Shown here piece after piece: positions 62,201-64,000 of a stretch of 64,000 nucleotides of DNA. Position 1 is the first letter of the stretch. Every line of letters starts with the position of its first letter. Position numbers and translations under genes: made by a program. The notes beneath the pieces are model-generated. The model ran no database searches. It worked only from the letters and a program-made list of their open reading frames with translations, and had not been told where the DNA came from. The stretch covers positions 1-64,000 of the IMG/VR virus record IMGVR_UViG_3300049043_000112. The stretch is one strand, 5' to 3'. Source of the stretch: a virus.

Positions 62201-64000
62201 TTAAAGAATCTTTTTAATTGGTCCAATACTTCTCAATCCATATCCTCTTCTTTGAATTGTTGGAAAGGTTGATAATCCAACATCAACATTATATCCAGAA
62301 ACTGCTATTGAAACTGGAGAAGATGAGCGAGTAAATCCATACATTTTACCCCAAGAGAACTTACCAACCGTTAATCCTGTTGTTGCAATACCCACAACCG
62401 AAGAATTTGATCTAATATTGCAAGTTATAATTCCTAGAGAAGTATTAAATGCACTAATCTGATATACATTATCCAAGAATGTAGTTCCAACACCAACAAT
62501 ACTAGAATCATGATTGACAATTGATGTTACTCCACTTCCTACGCAAGTATTGTAAATGTAAATTGGATATCCAACTGCCCAGTCAGTAAACGGTGCCAAT
62601 GCAGGATTTAAGGTAAACTTAATTGCAAGGTTAGTACCAATTCCAGTTGCAGTTGCAATTCCAATAATATTTCCAAAAGATCCAGCAACTCCAGTGATAT
62701 TTTTGATGTTTTCATAAATTGGATTTGAGAGAGGAACAATAACTTCAGGCACATTTGAAGTAGTATATCCAAATCCTGGATTGATTATTGTAACTGAAGA
62801 AGTGAGAGATCCATTGACGACTGCAATTGTTGCAGTTGCTGTTGTACCCAATCCAACTCCAACAGAAGGTGGTGCAGAAATTTTAACTTCGACAGAAGAC
62901 CCAGTATATCCACCACCAACTTGATTAATTGTTAAAGTTTGAATAGTTCCTGCTACAGAAACGGTTGCCGTAACTGCTGCGGAGACAGGATCTAATGAAC
63001 CAGATACTATTAAACCATCAAAATCAGTTGGTGCATCATAACTAAAGAATTTAATATTGTCTACAAAAATTTGATTAGTTGTTGAAGAAAAATCTGATAT
63101 TATCTTTGCGGTTGGATATATTTGAGATTCTACAGAATCTCTTGCTTTTGATACTGTGTTTCCATCAATAACTTTATCAACTTTTTGTTTTATCCAACTT
63201 AAATTAAGTTGTCTATCAGGTTGTGAATTAATTCCTTGGAAGAAATAATTATTAGTTTGAATTTTATCGGCAGATGGGATATCAAAAATATTTCTAATCT
63301 CCTGAGTGGTTGTAATTCCAAGATAATTATTGTTACTAAATGCTTGTACAGAATCTCCAATTTTAAGAGTTTCTGAAACATTTACTTGAGTACTATCATT
63401 ACCACTTCCTCTGTAGAAGAAGATTGCAATGTTGTCCTCTGTTTTAGGTGGTTGAGTAAAAGTAAACGATGTACCACCATTAAATTGATATGCAACGCCT
63501 GGTTGTTGAAGAACACCATTAATAAAAATAATTAATAGTGTATTAAAGTCAATCAGTTGAGAATCAGGATCAGAATTATTTTTTTCAAAACTTAACAACT
63601 GAGAATTATAATATAGAGGGAATCTAGTTCTAGATCCATTTTGATAAGTCTTTACACTATCAATATAATCCATTTGCCCAAATTGCCAGGCGGAGAAGGA
63701 ATCTGTAAATGTACTAAGAATAGTTAATTGGAATTCTGATACTGGTTGAGAAAGACCATAAGCAGTAACAAGACCAACTGCTCTAACCACGTCTCCAGGT
63801 TTAAATCCATATCCATTTCTTACAACTTTAAATCCAGTAACTTCAAATAATGTAGATCCAATACCAGTAGTTGAACTTGCTCCAACATCTACATTTAATA
63901 GTAAACCTACTCCAGCATCAGTAGTTGAACCAATACTTAGTCTTGAGACACCTGTGATTGGTAAATTACTATAATTTGGTGGTGATATGGTTATAGTTGG
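62201..64000 (-). CDS. Large virion structural protein, C-terminal part (gp7 position)
   Basis: The reading frame is open from the window edge to TAA at 62201, giving 599 C-terminal codons; the start lies outside the window. It is beta-rich with Gly-Tyr repeats (NQVGGGYTGSSVEVKI, NPGFGYTTSNVPEVIV) like those in gp14 and the giant protein. Other segments: SVKTYQNGSRTRFPLYYNSQ, FINGVLQQPGVAYQFNGGTS and FTFTQPPKTEDNIAIFFYRG, a typical fibre/baseplate beta element. It lies just upstream of gp8, where T4 has gp7, but sequence similarity to T4 gp7 is not evident in this part. Confidence 0.72.
   Translation of the reverse strand, partial: PTITISPPNYSNLPITGVSRLSIGSTTDAGVGLLLNVDVGASSTTGIGSTLFEVTGFKVVRNGYGFKPGDVVRAVGLVTAYGLSQPVSEFQLTILSTFTDSFSAWQFGQMDYIDSVKTYQNGSRTRFPLYYNSQLLSFEKNNSDPDSQLIDFNTLLIIFINGVLQQPGVAYQFNGGTSFTFTQPPKTEDNIAIFFYRGSGNDSTQVNVSETLKIGDSVQAFSNNNYLGITTTQEIRNIFDIPSADKIQTNNYFFQGINSQPDRQLNLSWIKQKVDKVIDGNTVSKARDSVESQIYPTAKIISDFSSTTNQIFVDNIKFFSYDAPTDFDGLIVSGSLDPVSAAVTATVSVAGTIQTLTINQVGGGYTGSSVEVKISAPPSVGVGLGTTATATIAVVNGSLTSSVTIINPGFGYTTSNVPEVIVPLSNPIYENIKNITGVAGSFGNIIGIATATGIGTNLAIKFTLNPALAPFTDWAVGYPIYIYNTCVGSGVTSIVNHDSSIVGVGTTFLDNVYQISAFNTSLGIITCNIRSNSSVVGIATTGLTVGKFSWGKMYGFTRSSSPVSIAVSGYNVDVGLSTFPTIQRRGYGLRSIGPIKKIL

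Noticed and set aside
1-64000. CRISPR arrays, insertion sequences, integrase or attachment sites, photosynthesis genes
   Set aside because: No regularly spaced direct repeats, no transposase or integrase motifs, and no psbA/psbD-like proteins were found on either strand.

Overview
The window is a large block of a T4-like myovirus genome, most likely a cyanophage (marine or freshwater Synechococcus/Prochlorococcus type). Reasons: the T4 replication and head/neck/baseplate modules are in the cyanophage order, and they sit among accessory genes typical of that group (CobS-like AAA+ ATPase, Hsp20, MazG-like protein, DUF3110 protein, the small proteins between g43 and uvsX, and a virion protein with DUF4815-like features). 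Every supported gene, both tRNAs and all promoters and terminators are on the minus strand, so genes are read from high to low coordinates.

Layout in transcription order. 64000-53368: baseplate and large structural proteins (a gp7-position protein, gp8, a ~2,400-codon DUF4815-like protein). 53368-43332: small virion proteins, neck gp13/14/15, terminase gp16/gp17, and head-associated proteins. 43248-33478: sheath gp18, tube gp19, portal gp20, gp67-like core protein, protease gp21, scaffold gp22, capsid gp23, and a gp19-like protein. 33481-26841: uvsY, uvsW, late sigma gp55, an endonuclease VII-like ORF, gp47, a DUF3110 protein, gp46. 26825-22242: a CobT-like VWA protein and a CobS-like AAA+ protein with a small head-leader protein between them. 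22239-10604: gp45, gp44, dam, gp62, regA, hsp20, gp43, uvsX, an oxygenase, gp41. 10604-9408: a MazG-like gene, a metallopeptidase, tRNA-Ala and tRNA-Leu. 9376-4649: late accessory and virion genes, including a nucleotidyltransferase with a capsid-targeting-like leader. 4639-1: small genes, primase gp61, nrdA, nrdB (cut by the window edge).

Regulation is readable. T4-type late promoters (NATAAATA) precede many virion genes. Sigma70-like promoters precede the g43 operon, gp55 and probably cobS. Several intrinsic terminators abut or overlap the next promoter. Many genes overlap by TAATG or TGATG, which suggests translational coupling.

The sequence carries about 31 single-base frame breaks and 6 in-frame TAA/TAG codons inside otherwise well-conserved genes. 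Several frame breaks lie in A/T homopolymers. This looks like an uncorrected long-read sequence, so I give whole-gene spans and state where each reading frame breaks. There is no stretch longer than about 115 bases without a gene, tRNA or regulatory element. No photosynthesis gene, integrase, insertion sequence or CRISPR array is visible.
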